64,000 nucleotides of DNA from assembly GCA_048500275.1 (NCBI GenBank), contig JASNYI010000002.1, positions 1,426,001 to 1,490,000 on the forward strand, written 5' to 3'. The position numbers and the translations under genes were made by a program. The notes under the pieces are model-generated. The model did not search any database. It had not been told where the DNA came from and saw nothing but the letters and a program-made list of their open reading frames with translations. Every line of letters starts with the position of its first letter. Position 1 is the first letter of the stretch. Below are positions 52,074 through 61,140 of the stretch, in pieces. This DNA is from UBA5066 sp048500275. Lineage in GTDB: Bacteria; Acidobacteriota; Thermoanaerobaculia; UBA5066.

Positions 52074-53327
52074 ATGGGAATTCGATCGTATTGCCGCCAG
52101 GTGCTCGCGTTAGCAGCGCTTGTCGGCACCCTCGAGACACACGCGGACGACGGCCTCCGGATGGACGACTACGTCCGGCTCGTCCTGCAGTCGCACCCGT
52201 CCGCGCAGGCGTCGCTGGCGCTCGACGCGAGCGCCTCGGCGGAGTCGAAGGCGGAACGCCTCTTGCCCGACCCGACGCTCGAGCTGAGCCTCGGAGAGGG
52301 TCGGGCGGCAGACGGTACGGGGTCGACGAAGACCGAGAAGGGCTTCTCCGTCTCGCAGTCGATCCCCTGGCTTCCGGCCCGATCGGCGTCGATCGAGGCC
52401 GCCGACCACAAGGCCCGCGCGCTGCGGGCTGAGGGTCTCGCGACGCGTTGGGGCCTCGAGCTCGACGCACGGGTCGCGTACACCCGGCTCCTGTTCGCGC
52501 GGGCGCAAGTCGAGGTGAGCCGGGCCTCTGCGGAGGACGCCGCGTCCCTCCGCGACCTGATGACCCGCCGTGCCTCGCTCGGCGAGGCGCGCGAGGTGGA
52601 TCGGATCAAGGCGCGCGTCGAGTGGCTCCGGCAGGATCGTGAGCTGAGCGCCGCACACAGGGAAGAGCTCGCCGCGGAGGGCATCCTGAGGACGCTCGCG
52701 GGAGAGCCTCTGCCCACCCCGCTACGCCTCGCGGGCGAGCTTCCGCGGCACACAGACGCGATGCGCGCCCTCCTCGATGCGCACACCGACAACCTCGAAC
52801 GGAGCCCGGCGCTGATTCGTGCGCGTGCCGAGGCCTCCCGAGCCTCGTCGCTCCTCTCGAGCGCCCGCCGCGGGCGGGTCCCGGACCTCGGCTTCTCCTT
52901 CTTCCGGCAGAACGAGCTCGATCGCGAGGCATGGGGCGGCGCGCTCGGCCTCACCCTGCCAATCTGGAACGCCCGGCGTGGAGACGTCGCGCGCGCCGAG
53001 GCCGAGAGCCGCCTCCGGGCCGCCGACGCCGAACGCGAGCGTCTCTCTCTCCTCGTCGACCTCGCGACGCGCCGTCGGGACGTCGAAACCCTCGCCGTCC
53101 AGGTCGCCTCACTCGAGGGAGACCTCCTTCCCTCCGCTGCCGAGAGCGTCCGCCTCGCCCGCCTCCTCTTCGAGGAAGGCGAAACCTCCCTCCTCGACCT
53201 CCTCGACGCTCAGCGCACGGCCCGCGAGGCGCGCCGCGAGGAGATCCGCGCCCGCTTCGAGCTGGCAACCGCGATCGCGGAGCTCCAGCGGCTCCTTGGT
53301 CCCAACGACGCGCCCTCCGGGAGATAG
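52074..53327 (+). CDS. Outer-membrane efflux channel, TolC/CzcC family
   Basis: The 417-residue product is the outer-membrane factor of the tripartite metal pump encoded downstream. A strong AGGAGG site lies six bases before the ATG. A weak signal sequence (VLALAALVGTLETHA) is followed by two repeats of the TolC helix-hairpin type. Repeat 1 contains LLPDPTLELSLGEG and ARVAYTRLLFARAQVEVSRA. Repeat 2 has GRVPDLGFSFFRQNELDREA, 'WGGALGLTLPIWNARRGDVA' and 'RLLFEEGETSLLDLLDAQRT'. These match OEP-family patterns. Trimeric channels span the outer membrane and periplasm. The CzcC assignment rests on the neighbouring CzcB- and CzcA-like genes. Only six bases separate it from the adaptor gene. Confidence 0.9.
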   Translation: MGIRSYCRQVLALAALVGTLETHADDGLRMDDYVRLVLQSHPSAQASLALDASASAESKAERLLPDPTLELSLGEGRAADGTGSTKTEKGFSVSQSIPWLPARSASIEAADHKARALRAEGLATRWGLELDARVAYTRLLFARAQVEVSRASAEDAASLRDLMTRRASLGEAREVDRIKARVEWLRQDRELSAAHREELAAEGILRTLAGEPLPTPLRLAGELPRHTDAMRALLDAHTDNLERSPALIRARAEASRASSLLSSARRGRVPDLGFSFFRQNELDREAWGGALGLTLPIWNARRGDVARAEAESRLRAADAERERLSLLVDLATRRRDVETLAVQVASLEGDLLPSAAESVRLARLLFEEGETSLLDLLDAQRTAREARREEIRARFELATAIAELQRLLGPNDAPSGR

Positions 53328-53333
53328 ACGACC

Positions 53334-54578
53334 ATGAAGATCACCGCTTCCGTGCGGCTCCTCGCCGCGACCCTCGGCCTCACCCTCGCGCTCTCCGGGT
53401 GCGGGAAGACGAAACCGACCCCCGGGAAGGGGGAAGATGCCGGGCACGCCGCGGAATCCGTAGAGGAGACCCACGCCGCAGAGATCCCCGACGAGGTCCG
53501 AATCACCGCCGCCGCGATCTCCGAGGCCGGGATCGCGACCTGGAAGGTCCAGGTCGTCGACCTCGCGCATCTCCTCTCCCTCAACGGGACGGTCGGCTAC
53601 GACGAGAACCGCCTCCTGCAGGTCGCGGCGAACGTGAAGGGGCGCATCGCGTCGATCCCGGTCGACCTCGGCTCGCCGGTCGCCAAGGGCCAGTCGCTCC
53701 TCGTCATCGAGAGCGTCGACCTGGGCCGGGCGCGCGAGGAGTTCGTGCGGGAGCTCTCCGCCTTCAACGTCTCGGCGCGCGCCTTCGAGCGGGCCCGCAA
53801 GCTCGTGGAGGAGAAGGCGATCAGCGCCGGGGAGTTCCAGTCCCGCGAGGGGGATTACCTCGCCCGGAAGTCGAGTCTCGCCTCGGCCGAGCGGACGCTC
53901 CACCTGTACGGCGACGACGACGAGGCGATCCGCCGCCTCCGCGCTGCCGCCGCTTCGGACGCGCACACCGCCGAGGACGGCGCTGCCCTCACGCTTCGCG
54001 CGCCGTTCGCCGGGCGGGTCGTCGAGCGCAAGGTCACCCCGGGCGCGCTCTTCGAAGCGCTCCAGCCGCTCCTGACGATCGCCGACCTCTCCACGGTCTG
54101 GGTCTTCCTCGACGTCTACGAGAAGGACCTCTCGCAGCTCAACGAGGGCCTCGCGGTGACGCTGCGAACCGAGGCGTACCCGCAGGAGACGTTCCCGGGG
54201 AAGGTCGACTTCCTCGGCGGGGTCATCGACGCTCAGACCCGGAGCACCCGCGTCCGCGCGACCGTGGCGAACCGCTCCGGGAGGCTGCGGCCCGGTCTCT
54301 TCGTCAAGGCCCAGGTCGACGTGCCCCGGCCCAGGAGCGAGTCCCACCCCGTCGTCGCCGTGCCGCAGCGGGCGATCCAGTCGCTCGAGGGGCGGCCTAC
54401 GGTCTTCGTTCAGAAGGAGCCAGGCATCTTCGTCCGGCACGCCGTCGAGACCGGGCATACGTTCGAGGGCTTCACCGAGGTCCTCTCCGGCGTGAAGCCG
54501 GGCGACGTCGTCGTGACGGAAGGGAGCTTCGTCCTGAAGTCGGAGTTCGCGAAGGCCTCGCTCGCCGAGGAGCACTGA
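53334..54578 (+). CDS. RND periplasmic adaptor lipoprotein, CzcB-like
   Basis: The 414-residue membrane-fusion protein has a lipoprotein signal ending in LALSGC (Cys23). Barrel-sandwich halves are 'VKGRIASIPVDLGSPVAKGQ' with LLVIESVDL, and 'LRAPFAGRVVERKVTPGALF' with LLTIADLS. An alpha hairpin of about 80 residues lies between them. The beta-barrel follows (VWVFLDVYEKDLSQLNEG, 'PGKVDFLGGVIDAQTRSTRV'), then the membrane-proximal domain (AVPQRAIQSLEGRPTVFVQK). The order is that of heavy-metal adaptors of the CzcB/CusB group. A short acidic, His-containing linker (GHAAESVEETHAAE) after the lipid anchor could touch metal. The stop is one base from the start of the pump gene. Confidence 0.92.
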   Translation: MKITASVRLLAATLGLTLALSGCGKTKPTPGKGEDAGHAAESVEETHAAEIPDEVRITAAAISEAGIATWKVQVVDLAHLLSLNGTVGYDENRLLQVAANVKGRIASIPVDLGSPVAKGQSLLVIESVDLGRAREEFVRELSAFNVSARAFERARKLVEEKAISAGEFQSREGDYLARKSSLASAERTLHLYGDDDEAIRRLRAAAASDAHTAEDGAALTLRAPFAGRVVERKVTPGALFEALQPLLTIADLSTVWVFLDVYEKDLSQLNEGLAVTLRTEAYPQETFPGKVDFLGGVIDAQTRSTRVRATVANRSGRLRPGLFVKAQVDVPRPRSESHPVVAVPQRAIQSLEGRPTVFVQKEPGIFVRHAVETGHTFEGFTEVLSGVKPGDVVVTEGSFVLKSEFAKASLAEEH

Positions 54579-54579
54579 G

Positions 54580-57500
54580 ATGCTCCGGAAGATCGTCGAC
54601 CTCAGCCTCGAGAATCGTACCCTCGTCCTCCTCGCCTCGCTCCTCCTCGTCGTCGGCGGCGGGTACGCCCTCACGCAGCTCCCCATCGACGCCGTCCCCG
54701 ACATCACGAACGTCCAGGTCCAGGTCCTGACGAAAGCCCCCGCCCTCGGCCCAGTCGAGATGGAGCAGTTCGTCACCTACCCTGTCGAGGCCGCGATGAA
54801 CGGCCTCCCGCGCCTGAAGGAGATTCGCTCCATCTCGCGCTACGGGCTCTCCGCCGTCACGATCGTCTTCGAGGAAGGGGTGAACATCTTCTTCGCCCGT
54901 CAGCTCGTCGCCGAGCGCCTCGTGCAGGCGCGCGAGGCGATTCCCGAGGGGCTCGGCAACCCCGAGATGGGGCCGGTGACGACCGGCCTCGGCGACGTCT
55001 TCCAGTTCACGGTCGAGGGCGAGGGGGTCTCGGCCATGGAACGCCGGTCGATCCTCGACTGGATGATCGCGCCTCGCCTGCGCGCGGTCCCCGGCGTCAC
55101 CGAGGTCAACACCTGGGGCGGGCTCCCGAAGCAGTACCAGGTCCTCGTCGACCCGGCCCGCCTCCGGGCGCACGGCCTTTCGCTCCGGGAGGTCTTCGAG
55201 GCGGTGGAACGCGGGAACGCCAACGCCGGGGGCGGATACATCGAGCACAACCGCGAGCAGTACATCGTGAGGGGCGAGGGGCTCGTCGGCTCGATCTCCG
55301 ACATCGAGAAGATCGTCCTGAAGGCCGACGAGCACGGGACTCCCGTGACCGTCGGAAGCATCGCGCAGGTGCGCGAGGGGTCGATGATGCGGATCGGCGT
55401 CGCGACGAAGGACGGCCGCGGCGAGACGGTCATCGGCCTCGTCCAGATGCTCGCGGGCGAGAACGCGCTCGACGTCGCCACCCGCGCCCGAAAGGCCGTC
55501 GAGGAGCTCCAGCCGACCCTCCCGAAAGGCGTGAAGATCGTCCCCTTCTACGACCGTGCGTCGTTCGTGCGCCGCGTCATCCGCACGGTCGAGACGAACC
55601 TCCTCGAGGGGAGCATCCTCGTCGTCGCCGTCCTCTTCCTCTTCCTCGGCAACGTCCGCGCGGGACTCATCGTCGCCTCGGCGATCCCCCTCTCGATGCT
55701 CCTCGCCTTCACGGGAATGGTCGAGACGCGCATCTCGGCAAACCTCATGAGCCTCGGCGCCATCGACTTCGGGCTCATCGTCGACGGCGCGGTCGTCCTC
55801 GTCGAGAACGTCGTCCGCCGCCTCTCGGAGCCGGAGGGGCGAGAAAAGACGGTCCGACAGCTGACGGCAGAGGCCGCCCACGAGGTTGTCCGGCCGATCA
55901 CTTTCGGCATCGGTATCATCGCCCTCGTCTATCTCCCGATCCTCAGCCTCGAGGGTGTCGAGGGGAAGATGTTCAAGCCGATGGCCTGGACGGTCGTCTT
56001 CGCCCTGGCCGGCTCACTCCTCCTCACGCTTACGCTCACGCCGGTCCTCGCGTCGCTCTTCCTCAAGAAGACTGCGCACGACCACGAGCCCCGCTTCGTC
56101 AGCTGGCTCCGCGTCCGCTACCTCGCGCTCCTCGGCCTCTGCCTGAAGCGGCGGCTCCCCGTCATTCTCTCGGCGGTCGTCGCCGTCGTCGCTGGCGTCC
56201 TCGTCGGAACGCGCCTCGGCGGCGAGTTCCTGCCGCGGATCGACGAGGGAGACCTCTCCGTCTTCGCCATCCGCCCCCCCTCCGTCGGGATCTCCGAGGT
56301 CGCGGCGTCTACCGGACGAATCGAGCGCGTCCTGATGCGGTTCCCCGAGGTCGTCACGGTCGTCAGCCGCTCGGGTAGCCCGGAGCTGGCGACCGACGTG
56401 ATGGGGATCGAGCTCGGCGACGTCTTCGTCATCCTTAGACCCAGGAAGGAGTGGACCTCGGCTCGGACGAAGGGCGAGCTCGTCGAGAAGATGGAGCACG
56501 CCCTCGGCGAGTCGGTGCCCGGCGTCGGCTTCTCCTTCCTCCAGCCGATCGAGATGCGCTTCAACGAGCTCATCGCCGGCGTACGGTCCGACATCGGGAT
56601 CAAGCTCTTCGGCGACGACCTCGAGGTCCTGCGCGAGAAGGGCGAGGAGATCGCCCGGGTCGTGGCGACCGTCCCCGGCTCCGCGGACGTCAAGACCGAG
56701 CAGACGGCGGGCCTCCCGGTCCTCCGCGTCCGCGTCGACCGCGACCGCTGCGCCCGGTACGGCATCTCGGTCTCCGACGTCCTCGACACCGTCGAGGCGG
56801 CGCGCGCCGGCAAGATAGTCGGTACCGTCTTCGAGGGGCAGCGCCGCTTCACTCTCGCGGTGCGGTTCGACGACGCGACGGCCCGGACGATCGACTCCCT
56901 CGCGAACGTTCCCGTCGCCGCGCCGGGGGGCGCCCTCGTCCCGCTCGGCCAGCTCGCCGAGATCGCCCTCGACACCGGGCCCGCGCAGATCTCTCGCGAG
57001 GCGGTTCGGCGGCGCATCGTCGTCGAGACGAACGTGCGCGGCCGCGACGTCGCCTCGTTCGTCAAGGAGGCGAAGGAGAGGATCGCCCGCGACGTGACGC
57101 TCCCCGGCGGCTACTACATCACCTGGGGCGGCCAGTTCGAGAACCTCGAGCGCGCCTCGCGCCGGCTCGCCGTCGTCGTACCGCTCGCGCTCGCGCTCAT
57201 CTTCGCGATGCTCTACTTCACGTTCGGCTCCTGGAAGCCCGCCGCGCTCATCTACCTCAACGTCCCGCTCGCGGCCACAGGCGGCGTCTTCGCCCTCGCA
57301 GCTCGCGGGCTCCCGTTCTCGATCGCCGCGGCCGTCGGCTTCATCGCCCTCTTCGGAGTCGCCGTCCTGAACGGCGTCGTCCTGATGACGCAGATCCGCG
57401 ACCTGGAGGCGCGTTCCGACGCCGGCATCCTCGACGTCTTGCGCCGTTCGTGCGGCCTGCGGCTGCGGCCCGTGCTCATGACGGCCTGCGTCGCCTCGCT

Positions 57501-57684
57501 CGGCTTCGTCCCGATGGCGCTCGCGACGGGCTCCGGCGCCGAGGTGCAGCGCCCGCTCGCCACCGTCGTCATCGGCGGCCTCGTCACGTCGACGCTCCTC
57601 ACGCTCTTCGTCCTCCCCACCGTCTACAGCCTCCTCGGCCGTCCCGGCCGAGGCGCCGAACCCGAGGTGGCGCATGAGCCCTGA
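54580..57684 (+). CDS. czcA: Heavy-metal RND efflux pump, CzcA-like
   Basis: The 1034-residue inner-membrane proton antiporter drives metal export through the tripartite complex. N-terminal 'IVDLSLENRTLVLLASLLLV', TQLPIDAVPDITNVQVQVLT and 'PVEMEQFVTYPVEAAMNGLP' are diagnostic of the metal (HME) branch. Helix 4 reads 'DFGLIVDGAVVLVENVVRR', with Asp396, Asp402 and Glu409 spaced exactly as CzcA Asp402, Asp408 and Glu415. This favours divalent Zn/Co/Cd-type cations over the Cu/Ag CusA type, which has a different helix 4. The periplasmic porter domains (SIPGxxD-like 'VVATVPGSADVKTEQTAGLP') and twelve membrane helices are intact. It overlaps the next gene by 11 bases. Confidence 0.94.
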   Translation: MLRKIVDLSLENRTLVLLASLLLVVGGGYALTQLPIDAVPDITNVQVQVLTKAPALGPVEMEQFVTYPVEAAMNGLPRLKEIRSISRYGLSAVTIVFEEGVNIFFARQLVAERLVQAREAIPEGLGNPEMGPVTTGLGDVFQFTVEGEGVSAMERRSILDWMIAPRLRAVPGVTEVNTWGGLPKQYQVLVDPARLRAHGLSLREVFEAVERGNANAGGGYIEHNREQYIVRGEGLVGSISDIEKIVLKADEHGTPVTVGSIAQVREGSMMRIGVATKDGRGETVIGLVQMLAGENALDVATRARKAVEELQPTLPKGVKIVPFYDRASFVRRVIRTVETNLLEGSILVVAVLFLFLGNVRAGLIVASAIPLSMLLAFTGMVETRISANLMSLGAIDFGLIVDGAVVLVENVVRRLSEPEGREKTVRQLTAEAAHEVVRPITFGIGIIALVYLPILSLEGVEGKMFKPMAWTVVFALAGSLLLTLTLTPVLASLFLKKTAHDHEPRFVSWLRVRYLALLGLCLKRRLPVILSAVVAVVAGVLVGTRLGGEFLPRIDEGDLSVFAIRPPSVGISEVAASTGRIERVLMRFPEVVTVVSRSGSPELATDVMGIELGDVFVILRPRKEWTSARTKGELVEKMEHALGESVPGVGFSFLQPIEMRFNELIAGVRSDIGIKLFGDDLEVLREKGEEIARVVATVPGSADVKTEQTAGLPVLRVRVDRDRCARYGISVSDVLDTVEAARAGKIVGTVFEGQRRFTLAVRFDDATARTIDSLANVPVAAPGGALVPLGQLAEIALDTGPAQISREAVRRRIVVETNVRGRDVASFVKEAKERIARDVTLPGGYYITWGGQFENLERASRRLAVVVPLALALIFAMLYFTFGSWKPAALIYLNVPLAATGGVFALAARGLPFSIAAAVGFIALFGVAVLNGVVLMTQIRDLEARSDAGILDVLRRSCGLRLRPVLMTACVASLGFVPMALATGSGAEVQRPLATVVIGGLVTSTLLTLFVLPTVYSLLGRPGRGAEPEVAHEP

Positions 57685-58063
57685 TTCAGTGCACGTCGTC
57701 GTGGCGTTCGTCCAGCCTTTCCTCCTCGAGAACGTCGTCGACTCCCTCCGCCTCGTCCCGCGCTTCCCGGGGATGAGCGTGAGCGAAGTCCGCGGCTTCG
57801 GCCGCCGCTTCGCGCACGCGCCCCGCCGCGGGGAGGCGACCGAGGTGGAGCCGTTCGAGGAACGCTCCCGGATCGAGATCTGCTGCCGCGGCTCGGAGCT
57901 GAAGCCGATCCTCGACGCGCTGTCGGCGTCGGCTCACACCGGCAACGCCGGCGACGGGATGATCTTCGTCCTCCCGCTCGAGCGCGCCATCCGAATCCGG
58001 ACCCGCGAGGAGGGCTCCGAGGCCCTCCTCTCCGGATGCGACGACGGGAATCCCCATGACTGA
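57674..58063 (+). CDS. PII-like regulator associated with metal efflux (PII-NG type)
   Basis: This 129-residue PII-fold protein has 'VVVAFVQPFLLENVVDSLRL' as strand 1 and helix 1, 'GMSVSEVRGFGRRFAHAPRR' leading into the T-loop, then 'RSRIEICCRGSELKPILDAL', TGNAGDGMIFVLPLERAIRI and RTREEG. The last blocks are the nucleotide-binding B- and C-loop patterns. The T-loop lacks the uridylylated Tyr51 of GlnB/GlnK and instead has 'RRGEATEVEPFEE', so canonical nitrogen signalling is unlikely. A divergent group, PII-NG, is known from czcA-linked genes, and this fits it by both sequence and position. It may gate the RND pump in response to nucleotides or metal. The extra C-terminal LLSGCDDGNPHD has one Cys and one His. 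Confidence 0.85.
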   Translation: MSPDSVHVVVAFVQPFLLENVVDSLRLVPRFPGMSVSEVRGFGRRFAHAPRRGEATEVEPFEERSRIEICCRGSELKPILDALSASAHTGNAGDGMIFVLPLERAIRIRTREEGSEALLSGCDDGNPHD

Positions 58064-60014
58064 CGCTTCCGCTTCCGCGCCGGTCTCGTACTGGCGCTCG
58101 CCCGTGGCCCGCCGCGTCCTCGCGGGTGGCATTCTCCTCGGCGCGGGGCTCCTCGCGGAGCGCCTCGGCGCCGGGGACGCGTGGACCATCCCGCTCTACG
58201 TCGTCTCCATGCTCCTCTCGGGACTGGACTGGCTCCGGCACGGCTGGGAGGAGGTCGTCCATTGCCGCGAGATCGGGATCGAGGCGCTCATGGCCGCCGC
58301 CGCCGTCGGCGCCGCGGCCCTCGGCCTCTGGGACGAGGCCGCGGCTCTCTTCTTCCTCTACGGCCTGGCCGAGTCGGTCGAGCACCTCACGTACGACCGG
58401 GCGAAGCGCGCGATCGAGCGTCTCCTCGACCTCGTCCCCGCCGAGGCCACCGTCCTCCGCGACGGAGGCGAGGTGGTCGTCCGGGCGTCGCTCATAGAGC
58501 GCGGGGACCGGATCCGGGTTCGCCCGGGAGAGTCGGTCCCGACGGATGGAGTCGTCGAGGAGGGCGAGTCGGCCATCGACGAGTCGAGCCTGACCGGCGA
58601 GTCCATCCCGGTCGAGAAGAGTCCCGGTGCACGGCTCTTCGCCGGCACCCTCAATCGGACGGGGAGCCTCGTCTTCCGGGCCACGGCGACGGCGAGCGAG
58701 AACTCCGTGAGCCGTCTCGTGAAGCTCGTGGAGACGGCGCAGAAATCAAAGGGGCGAAGTCAGCAGCTCGTCGAGAAGTTCACGAACGTCTACTCCCCGC
58801 TCGTCCTGGGCGCGGCCGTCCTGCTTCTCCTCGTGCCTCTGATCTTCGGCGGCGACTTCTCCACGTGGGCGCGGTACGCCGTCGTCCTCCTCGTCGCCGC
58901 GGCCCCGTGCGCCCTCGCAATGTCCACCCCGGTCGCCTTCGCGGCCGGTATCTCGGCGGCCGGCCGGCACGGCATTCTAATCAAAGGCGGCCGATACCTC
59001 GAGGTCCTCGCGCGCGTCCGCACGGTCGCGTTCGACAAGACGGGGACCCTGACGCGCGGGAGGCCGGACGTCGTCGTCGTCGAGCCGCTCGACGGCGCCA
59101 CCGAGGCGGACCTCCTTCGCACGGCGGCTTCGCTCGAGGCGCTCTCCGAGCATCCGCTCGCGGCGGCCGTCGTTCGGGCCGCGGCCGCGAAGGGCATCAC
59201 GGACCTTCGCCCCGCCACTTCCTTCCGGGCGCTTCCCGGCGCCGGCGTCGAGGGCGTCGTCGACGGCGCCCGCATCCGGATCCTCCAGCCCGATGCCGGC
59301 GGGGCTCCGTTCGGCGACACCGGCCGCCGGCTCGAGGAGCTCGGCCGTGCCGGCATCACGCCAGCCCTGGTCTTTTCGGATGACGTACCGCTCGGCGTCC
59401 TGGGATTCCGGGACGAGCCCCGCCCGGAGGCCTCGACGGCGATCCGCCGCATCCGGGAGGCGGGCGTCTCCAGGCTCGTCGTCCTCTCCGGCGACCGGCC
59501 CCTGGTGGCGGAGAACGTCGCGCGCACTCTCGGAGTCGACGACGCACGCGGGGGGCTGCGACCCGAGGAGAAGGTCGTCGCCGTTCGAGCGCTTTCGGCC
59601 GAAGCCGGTCCCGTCGCCATGGTCGGCGACGGGATCAACGACGCTCCCGCCCTCGCCGCCGCCGACGTCGGCATCGCGATGGGGGCGCTCGGCAGCGACG
59701 CCTCGATCGAGGCCGCCGACGTGGCGCTCATGGCGGACAGCCTCGAGCATCTCGACGAGGCGTTCCTGATCGGGCGGAACGTGCGGACGATCGTCCTTCA
59801 GAACGTCGTCTTCTCCATCGTCGTCCTCGCCGTCCTCATCCCCGTCGCGCTCACCGGGGTCATCACCATCACGATGACGGTCGTCGCCCACGAGGTGGCC
59901 GAGCTGCTCGCGGTTGCGAACGGGCTACGGGCATTGCGGACGGGCCGCCGCCACGTCCCGAGCGCCGCCGCCATCGGGAAGACCGGGGAGGTCGCCGAGC
60001 ATGGAGCGCGGTGA
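58056..60014 (+). CDS. P1B-type metal-transporting ATPase with APC motif
   Basis: The 652-residue P-type ATPase lacks an N-terminal metal-binding domain. Actuator 'SLTGESIPVEKSPGARLFAG', phosphorylation DKTGTLT (Asp327), SEHPLA and GDGINDAPAL are all intact. The membrane metal site reads Ala283-Pro284-Cys285 (AAAPCALAMSTP), where ZntA/CopA have CPC and CtpD-type P1B-4 pumps have SPC. The last helices carry His612-Glu613 in 'VVAHEVAELLAVANGLR', resembling the P1B-4 HEGxT helix. A divalent transition metal (Co, Zn, Fe or Ni range) is therefore inferred, not copper. It overlaps the PII-like gene by 8 bases and the HydE-like gene by 14, so it is part of the same operon. Confidence 0.9.
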   Translation: MTDASASAPVSYWRSPVARRVLAGGILLGAGLLAERLGAGDAWTIPLYVVSMLLSGLDWLRHGWEEVVHCREIGIEALMAAAAVGAAALGLWDEAAALFFLYGLAESVEHLTYDRAKRAIERLLDLVPAEATVLRDGGEVVVRASLIERGDRIRVRPGESVPTDGVVEEGESAIDESSLTGESIPVEKSPGARLFAGTLNRTGSLVFRATATASENSVSRLVKLVETAQKSKGRSQQLVEKFTNVYSPLVLGAAVLLLLVPLIFGGDFSTWARYAVVLLVAAAPCALAMSTPVAFAAGISAAGRHGILIKGGRYLEVLARVRTVAFDKTGTLTRGRPDVVVVEPLDGATEADLLRTAASLEALSEHPLAAAVVRAAAAKGITDLRPATSFRALPGAGVEGVVDGARIRILQPDAGGAPFGDTGRRLEELGRAGITPALVFSDDVPLGVLGFRDEPRPEASTAIRRIREAGVSRLVVLSGDRPLVAENVARTLGVDDARGGLRPEEKVVAVRALSAEAGPVAMVGDGINDAPALAAADVGIAMGALGSDASIEAADVALMADSLEHLDEAFLIGRNVRTIVLQNVVFSIVVLAVLIPVALTGVITITMTVVAHEVAELLAVANGLRALRTGRRHVPSAAAIGKTGEVAEHGAR

Positions 60015-61140
60015 GCTGCTCCGATGGCTGACGGAGGACCGGGACGAGGCCCTGCGCGAGCTGTGGCTCCGGGCGGATGCCGTCCGCCGCGACACGGTCG
60101 GCGACGAGGTCCATCTCCGTGGCCTGATCGAGATCTCGAACCGCTGCGTCCGCCAGTGCTGGTACTGCGGGATCCGCGCCGGGAATGCCGCGCTGACCCG
60201 ATACCGCATGACCGCGGATGAGGTCATCGAGGGAGCCCAAGCCGCCGCGAGCCTCGGGTATGGCACGGTCGTCCTGCAGGGCGGTGAGGATCCCGGACTC
60301 ACCCGGGAGTGGGTGTCGGACGTCGTCGCCCGCATCAAGGCCGACCTACCCCTGTCCGTCGCTCTCAGCCTCGGGGAACGAAGCACCCGCGAGCTGGCCA
60401 CCTGGCGCCGGGCGGGAGCGGACCGGTATCTCCTGCGCTTCGAGACCTCGAACGCCGCCCTCTTCGCCCGTATCCACCCTCCGGGAACCGATAGCGCCGT
60501 GAGGGATCGAATCGGCCTGCTCCGCGAGCTAAAGGACCTCGGCTACGAGGTGGGCAGCGGGTCAATGGTCGGCATCCCCGGCCAGTCGATCGCCGACATC
60601 GCAGAGGATATCCTCCTCTACCGGGAGCTCGACCTCGACATGATCGGGGTCGGACCTTTCATACCGCATCCGGCGACGCCGCTCGGGGGCGCGCTCGCCG
60701 TATCCGGCGAAGGACAGGCCCCGGCCACCGAGCTGATGACCTACAAGGTTCTAGCCCTTGCCCGCGTTTGCTGCCCGCGGGCGAACATCCCGAGCACCTC
60801 GGCACTGGCGACACTGAACCTCCGAGAGGGGCGGGAGCTCGGCCTGATGAGAGGCGCCAACGTCTTGATGCCGAACCTCACACCATTCCGGTATCGGGTG
60901 CACTACGAGATCTACCCCGCAAAGGCCTGCATTCGAGAGACGGCGCAGCAATGCCACGCCTGCATGCAACACCGGATCCGCTCGATCGGCCGACACATCG
61001 GACACGGGGCCGGCTCCGCCACGCAGCGCAGCTTCGGAGCCGGCGTCCCTGCGCCTGGCCGACTGCCTTTCGCGGGCTCCCAGCACCGGCACGTCCCCGC
61101 CCTGAAACCGGGACCGCCCCGAAGAGAAAGGTCATCGTGA
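60001..61140 (+). CDS. hydE: HydE-like radical SAM enzyme
   Basis: This 379-residue radical SAM protein has the cluster motif C49-x3-C53-x2-C56 (ISNRCVRQCWYCGIRAG). The C-terminal accessory motif C310-x7-C318-x2-C321 (ACIRETAQQCHACM) has nearly the numbering of Thermotoga HydE. 'VVLQGGEDPGLTREWVSDVV', 'RYLLRFETSNAALFARIHPP' and 'PFIPHPATPLGG' are further HydE-like blocks. HydE helps build the [FeFe]-hydrogenase H-cluster, but no hydF, hydG or hydrogenase gene is in view. The ATG at 60001 replaces a weak upstream start. After Cys321 about 55 residues of Gly/Arg/His/Pro-rich tail follow, unusual for HydE and perhaps an eroded or disordered end. The stop overlaps the next start as GTGA. Confidence 0.85.
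   Translation: MERGELLRWLTEDRDEALRELWLRADAVRRDTVGDEVHLRGLIEISNRCVRQCWYCGIRAGNAALTRYRMTADEVIEGAQAAASLGYGTVVLQGGEDPGLTREWVSDVVARIKADLPLSVALSLGERSTRELATWRRAGADRYLLRFETSNAALFARIHPPGTDSAVRDRIGLLRELKDLGYEVGSGSMVGIPGQSIADIAEDILLYRELDLDMIGVGPFIPHPATPLGGALAVSGEGQAPATELMTYKVLALARVCCPRANIPSTSALATLNLREGRELGLMRGANVLMPNLTPFRYRVHYEIYPAKACIRETAQQCHACMQHRIRSIGRHIGHGAGSATQRSFGAGVPAPGRLPFAGSQHRHVPALKPGPPRRERSS

Noticed and set aside
54580..57684. Assignment of the RND pump as copper/silver CusA
   Set aside because: Helix 4 reads DFGLIVDGAVVLVEN with the Asp-Asp-Glu spacing of CzcA, not the CusA-type helix, so divalent metals are favoured.
59914..60000. Longer start for the HydE-like protein
   Set aside because: The extra 29 residues are Arg/Ser/Pro-rich and lie inside the P1B ATPase gene. 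Homology-like sequence starts at MERGELLRWL.
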